64,000 bases of DNA from Nissolia schottii (lineage: Eukaryota; Streptophyta; Magnoliopsida; Fabales; Fabaceae). Position numbers and translations under genes: made by a program. Within the stretch, counting starts at the first letter, position 1. Every line of letters begins with the position of its first letter. The stretch lies in contig QANU01044385.1 of NCBI GenBank assembly GCA_003254905.1, forward strand, positions 305,772-369,771, read 5' to 3'. Shown here one piece after another: positions 58,378-64,000 of the stretch. A model generated the notes under the pieces. The model was not told where the DNA came from, ran no database searches, and saw only the letters and a list, made by a program, of their open reading frames with translations.

Positions 58378-60375
58378 TATAAAATACTTATTCTTATATA
58401 TTAACTTATATATTAAAAGAGATTAAATTTTATTTATTAACATCCAGTCAATAGAAATATAAAAAGTGACAAATTATGATAAGTAACTATTTATTATTAT
58501 CATTACTCGCCCTAATTTGATATTTTTTTGCATTTTAATTAATTAACAATGTAAAGATAATTTACATTGTTGGTACATAAATTAATTAATACTATGAAAA
58601 TAAAGTATATTATCTGTCTTATAAGCGAAACACTTTTGTATCGAACTTCTTGGATCATTATCATTCTACAATATTTCCATAAAAATAATGTTTCAACTTA
58701 TTTATTTTATATCTTGTTTGGTGGATGATAGCGTGTAAAAAGGGAAACTGGCTTCCAAAATAGTGACACCTATGCAAGGTATGCTGACATTGAAGTTCAA
58801 CGTGGAAACCTAACTTGTGGCGGTTATGCTTACATTTAAGTTTCAACAGGTAAACCTAATCCAACTTTGAGAATTTTCATTGTGCTGAATCTTATCTTAA
58901 TGTGTTTTACGCCATTTTTATACCAAGCATCTCGAATCTTCCCTAAAATGGATTTTTCACTTAATGACCCAACTTTCACAACATATAAATCAATGAGATG
59001 TGTCGTAAGAACCCCATCTATGGACATCCTTACCCTGATACCATACAACTAATGCTCTAAAAATACTATCTTTAACTTTTTTTTTTTTAAAAAAAAAATT
59101 ATTGAAATGCTCTCCATTCAAGGGGTGGGTGTCCAGTAATATATCTATAGTCAATGTTATCATTTCTCTAAATTAGTTGTCAGCTTTGTTTGTATTTCAT
59201 ACTAGTATATTTATTTGTGTTGTGCACGCATAATTATCAATAATATAAAATATGTAAATGTTATAAAAAATATATGCATATGACTAATATATTTTGTTTA
59301 TGAATTTGCTTAAAAATAAGTTATTAAAATTAAAACTAAAAATACAATATTGAAGTGATAAATAAGAATGATAAAATACACTTAAAATGAATGAGAGTGT
59401 ATCTTAAAATGAGAGACCAGTTAGTAATATAAGTACAAAGGAATTTCTTAATATCATCTCCTGTCTTCTAACACATCTATTGAGCATTTAAACCAAAATG
59501 AATCTCATTCTTAGGTTCAGTTACCTTCGTTAAGTTGTCACTAACATGATGATTCGTAATCCCCCATACACAGATATCATTGGCACCGAATTTTTACAAT
59601 AGGCATTTTGTTTCAATGTAAGAGAAAGAGATTGAGGACCAAAAATCAAAATTATTTGAGAACAGTAAGGAAACAAAAATAAAAACCTAAAATTGTTTGT
59701 CACAAGACAATTTTTAAACTAATTTCTATACTTCCTAACGAGAAATGACATTGAAGACACGTTTCATGAAAATTTAGACTAATTTCTATACCTCTAAAAA
59801 AAAAAAAAGGATGGGACAATGGAGACATGCATTTGTGTCTCCCTCCTTTCTGTCCTAAGATAGGAACACTACAGGCAGTAGACACTTGATTGGCTAATCC
59901 TAAGACCAGTGTACGTAAATATAGCTAGTAACTTAAGAATACAATAGCTAACCACTCGAAGTAAAATAATATATGCAAATATGGATTTCAAATTATAGCA
60001 AGTGAGATGATACTCCAGTTGCTTTCTATGTTTTACAGGCCACTAAACTGATTGAATATGATTATATGATAATAGCATGCATTCAGCACAAGTATGACAT
60101 GTTTGCTAAAGTAAAGAAGAAAAGATAACAAAATTATATCCAAATCTAGTAAACCAGTAATTATATCTAAACTGAGAGGTGCGGTCAGATTGAAAACAGA
60201 AAAAAAAAATAATAATAATAATAATAATAATCGGCAAAAACGAGGGACAATAAAGAAAAAAGAGCATTGCCCACATGTCATGGCAAGTACAGATGATGGA
60301 ACATTTACAAGAACGATCAAAGATACCGTGATGTGGTACGGTGGCAATCTGTCTAGCAAGTGAAATTAAGTCGAG
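58378..60375. other. Intergenic, 3' side of the CASP-like gene
   Basis: AT-rich with no gene recognised. The part just before 60376 should hold the 3' untranslated region of the minus-strand CASP-like gene and includes an AAT run at 60206-60230. Confidence 0.5.
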
Positions 60376-62034
60376 CTAGACTGAGGCTAAGATCCAAAAC
60401 ATCACGTGCGACGACATCGCCGTAAGAACCCAGGTGACAAAAGCCATTGCTACAGAAACCTGGAACCTGTGGCATTGCAGAACCTTATGAGTCTTGCAGT
60501 AGTCCAGGTCTCTCGCGTATAAAACTACAATTCCTGCCGATGAGCATGCAGCTGCCAATGACAAAGTAGCTGTTACCTGCATTTCATAAATCACTGTTAT
60601 CTCAACAGGTGATCACCTCAATTGTTATCAGATAATCAATGATTTAGTGCCATATGAGAAAAGAAAAATGACAAAGGTTTGATTCCAATTCGATCATAAT
60701 AAAATAGAAGTCTGGAATAGCAGCACAGATTTATCACATCACCAGTCTTCACTTTTAAGGAAGTACTAATAAAGCACAGACGCACCATTTTGGTGCCATG
60801 TCGGACCTTCAACCCTAAACCTTCAAAGATATACTAACGACACGTTGATACATATTTAACTTAAAAATATTTTTTTTTTTACTCATACATAAACAAGACA
60901 ATTTCAATTTTGAAAAAATAATGAAAGAAATAAGACACAAATTTTCGACTTGAAGCAAATAGTCAAATACCATAAAACACAAAAATATACCATGAAATAG
61001 AAAAAGGAATTTAAGAGCAAGGATCTGAAACTGACGAGTTATTGTGCAATTGACAGTTGTAACCGCTAGTGTTAATGGGTAAGTAGGATGTGGGCTAATG
61101 CTAATTTCAACTCTAAATGGACATGTTTCTCTTTTTCCTTTTAGTTGAGTTTAATGCCACGATGATGTCATTTTGGGAAGATGAAATTTGCATACAAACT
61201 CTTTATTTCCCATTAGTATATTTTACTAACCAATGCCTTAAGGAATCAAAAGTCCACTTTTGATTGTTTGCTTTTCAATGCATTGGAAGTTTACAAGTTT
61301 CCAACTTTTGATTCCTAAACAAGTGTCCTAATTAGCAAAATCCAAATAATAGACACATGACATGTACAATTTTCAAAACTTGGTATGATTGACCCCCATG
61401 TCCCCTGTTCATGTTGTGTTGTGACCCATGTCCATATCTATGCTACACAGGCATTATTACATCAATGTCAAAGTAGCATGTGGTTGTTTCTAAGTTTTAA
61501 CTTTGTCTTTACCGATGAAAGATGCTTACACAAGTACACAACATGATGAAGATTTAGTTGACACAGACAATAGGTTCATTAGATGCTGTCCAAAATAAGA
61601 GTTCTCTCAAAATTCAAGATACATAGACAATCTGAGTCAGCTGTAATTAAATTAGAACATTTATTCAGCAAGAAATTTTGTGACTATTTCAATTTTCAAG
61701 TAATTAGTAATTACCAACCATATATCACGACCAATTGAATCCATGATCAACGAAACAATAAATATGATTATGATTATGCATATTTTATCCTTTCACTTTC
61801 TTATAATAAATTTGAACTCACAATCCACATAATAAATAGGAAAAAGATAACGAAAGTAGCCTTGTTAATTTTTTTAGACAAAATACTGGCGCGATTATTA
61901 CCCAATCACCAACAACAAACAGGCTGACAAGAATTGGATTTTGTAGATCTCTTTTTCTCCTCAAGGCATATATATCAAGGCATGCAAGTCCAAAGCTCCA
62001 GAGCACTTGAAGTCCCATCGATGCAATTAAATAG
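60376..62034 (-). CDS. CASP-like protein 5B, last two exons (5' end outside window)
   Basis: Exon 62034-61902 encodes [20 protein letters not shown], then [20 protein letters not shown] and VGDW. It is preceded by TTCCAG and followed by GTAATA. Exon 60576-60376 follows TGCAG and encodes [20 protein letters not shown], a DxxYC loop, and [20 protein letters not shown] before MFWILASV and the stop. The 1325-base intron falls between W and V in phase 0. These parts cover transmembrane segments 2-4 of a four-span MARVEL-like CASPL protein, including the conserved Asp of segment 3 (GDW). The upstream exon must end with two bases of a codon completed by the C at 62034; I found no matching exon in the remaining 2 kb, so it should lie beyond 64000. 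CASPL proteins form membrane scaffolds; CASPs proper guide Casparian strip formation. The role of 5B members is largely unknown. Confidence 0.9.
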
Positions 62035-64000
62035 CTGGAAGTTAAGGAAAGTACCAGAGTTATTTTCACAAGAAAACATGACAATCTACACTAAGCCAAA
62101 AGAAAAAGGGAAAAACAAAAACAAAAATTATGCTTCTACACAATAGAATAAACAAACATTTATGCGTATTTTCACCATTAAGTAAAGCTATCTGAGAATC
62201 GAATGCACTCAACAAATGACTAAAGCACATACAAAGAGTGCTCATGGCTGACACAATGACAAAAGCAGTACCATCTAACATGACAAAGAATGCACTTGGT
62301 AAGTTTACCCAAACTATGCTGGCAGGAACAAGCAACAGATTCCCATAATTTGCATTAGCCTAGAATCCTAGAATTCTTGGATCTCAAGTATAGGTTATTA
62401 AACTCATATTCATTGCTCAATCCAAAAATTATCAACCAAGAATGTAAAATATAGATATATATTGAAAAAATATACATAAGTTCGAACAAATCGATGCAAC
62501 CAATTTCTAGGGCAAATCGCCAAAAGCCCACGCATATTAAATGGGTTGTCCAAATTGTAGCCCAGAAAATCCTATTAATAGAGGATGGACCATGGACCAA
62601 AGCAAAATTTGACGCCTGTATGTGCAATGCTCTGTAAGAATCTAAAATGTGAAGTGGATTTTTCTGTAAAAAAAAATGCGAAGAGGTTTTAACTTGTTTA
62701 AAAAAAATGCGAAGAGGTTTCAACTTGTTTCTAACTTAACTATAAGCATGGTCAAATCATGCTACTGCTCAAAAATGCCATGCATATGCAGAATGTGGTG
62801 AAGCTCTTACATGACACCGGTTACGGGAGATAGAAATTGTTTAGACTGCAAAATTCAACACCAAATATCGTGGAGATACAAACAATCTTAGTCTCCTTTA
62901 GTTTAAATCTTATGCACACAAATTTATCATCTTTCCCTTAAACCATGAAACAAGAAATAAATTCACATTAATGGCATAGATTTGAGAAGCAGATATCACT
63001 AATTAAAACAGCAACAAAGCCTTTTTACCACTAAGATCAAACAATATCATCATATTCTAACGTAAACAATGTCTTTTGGTAAACCATTTCAATCTAAATG
63101 TTGTCAACTATTACACATTGTTAAAACTAATCCCTAAAAATCATACAGAGAATGCATCTCCTTTTAAGCACAGAAGCTCAATTGGTTGTCTGTCTGGGCA
63201 CCAGTGTGTAATTTTTTTCTCTCCCTTATAAGCACAGGAACAAAGTGTAAAGAAAAGAACTAACCAATCCTCATGTCGCATTACACGTCAAAATGCATGC
63301 GAAAGTTTCTCAATCACAAAGGGATATATGTGACAGCATAAGTATGTGTTAAAATTTCCACATAACACCAAAGGAGCCGCTGTCCATGTGAATTAGTCGT
63401 ATTCAACAACCAGGTGTTTCAGCAGTTCCCAGACTTCCGGTACTTAAAAAAATCATGTCATTTACAACATCTAAGAAGAATATCCCAATGTTAATTTTAT
63501 CCAATAACTCCAGTCCCCCCCCATAAAGGATACGCTTGGTTAAGAAGGTGAAAGTGAGAAGAGGAAAATTTGGAATGAGAACAAGTGAACAACTTTCTTA
63601 CTTTGTACAAGAACAACAAAATATAAAAAATAAATTTAACTCAGTTTCACTCTTAAAGAATCAGTTTGGCCTATCCATTTTGGGGCAATTAATGCAGCTT
63701 TTCCACATCCAGCCCATCCTTGAATTTTTTAACAAGACATCAAACTGACCCCTTCAGTTGAAAACCATCTTCATTCATTTTAAGTAGACAAATTCTCCTT
63801 GCTTTGGAAGTTTATCAAAACAAGATATCATCATTAATCAATGCAACCTTCCAATCACCGTTACTCATTTTTGCACAAACATGCCCATATAAATTTAGAA
63901 ATGAAAAAGACAAAAATACGTCCTCCCTCCAAACACCGCTAACAACATGCACACATACATAAATGCACATAGAAATAGAAACCCCCACAAAATACCCCCC
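62035..64000. other. Probable long first intron of the CASP-like gene
   Basis: No coding exon is recognised on the minus strand up to the window end, so this stretch should be intron and perhaps upstream sequence. It contains a 31-bp tandem duplication at 62670. Plus-strand short frames are not supported. Confidence 0.5.
62670..62731. repeat. 31-bp tandem duplication
   Basis: AAAATGCGAAGAGGTTT followed by AACTTGTTT occurs twice with a 31-base period and one difference (TT/TC). It lies in the presumed intron. Confidence 0.9.

Noticed and set aside
62066..62335. Hydrophobic minus-strand frame as first exon of the CASP-like gene
   Set aside because: It contains GTAFV, but the phase does not join exon 2 and the sequence lacks the LRxGQ and FAAASI-type motifs expected in segment 1.

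Overview
The window is AT-rich, gene-poor nuclear DNA of a flowering plant, assembled with gaps (a 207-base run of N and two single N). The evidence is four plant-type genes, plant LTR retrotransposon lineages (Ty3/gypsy Tat and Athila types, Ty1/copia), plant hAT, CACTA and Mutator-like elements, and introns with GT/AG borders. A eudicot is likely. A legume is my guess from the style of the repeats and is not proven.

Genes. (1) 13299-14726 (+): an intronless, unusually GC-rich DUF3475/DUF668 gene of the PSK SIMULATOR-like group. (2) 24111-25511 (-): an intronless family 1 UDP-glycosyltransferase of the UGT84B type. (3) 44920-45921 (-): a single-finger C2H2 repressor of the SUPERMAN/RABBIT EARS/ZFP10 group with a C-terminal EAR motif. 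(4) 57375-57662 (+): a 95-residue protein of unknown function. (5) 60376-62034 (-): the last two exons of a CASP-like 5B membrane protein whose first exon lies outside the window. Remnants include an aldo-keto reductase exon at 27.2 kb, a LINE zinc-binding fragment at 49.9 kb and an unidentified spliced reading frame at 26.7-27.0 kb.

Layout of the repeats. 2.5-7.75 kb is a CACTA-like element end that seems to enclose an Athila-type retroelement relic. 15.8-21.0 kb is retroelement debris: a Tat-type LTR, gag and protease, an antisense coiled-coil ORF, then an unrelated Athila-type LTR. 21.3-23.3 kb holds two hAT-like non-autonomous elements. 27.95-39.05 kb is the most striking part: about 48 copies of a roughly 177-bp monomer, the first 30 in one direction and the rest in the opposite direction, meeting at a small palindrome. 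The left arm shows a nine-monomer higher-order repeat of about 1.59 kb. Two later insertions interrupt the array: an 857-bp hAT-like element and a 1.7-kb copia-type solo LTR. 41.4-42.6 kb is a TRIM-like miniature LTR element. 53.6-54.3 kb is a clean gypsy solo LTR. 55.8-56.1 kb is a Mutator-type MITE that is almost entirely inverted repeat.

The genes show no sign of working together; they are separate single genes in a repeat-rich region. The best candidate for something undescribed is the inverted satellite array, which could be a foldback-type element or a source of long hairpin RNA.
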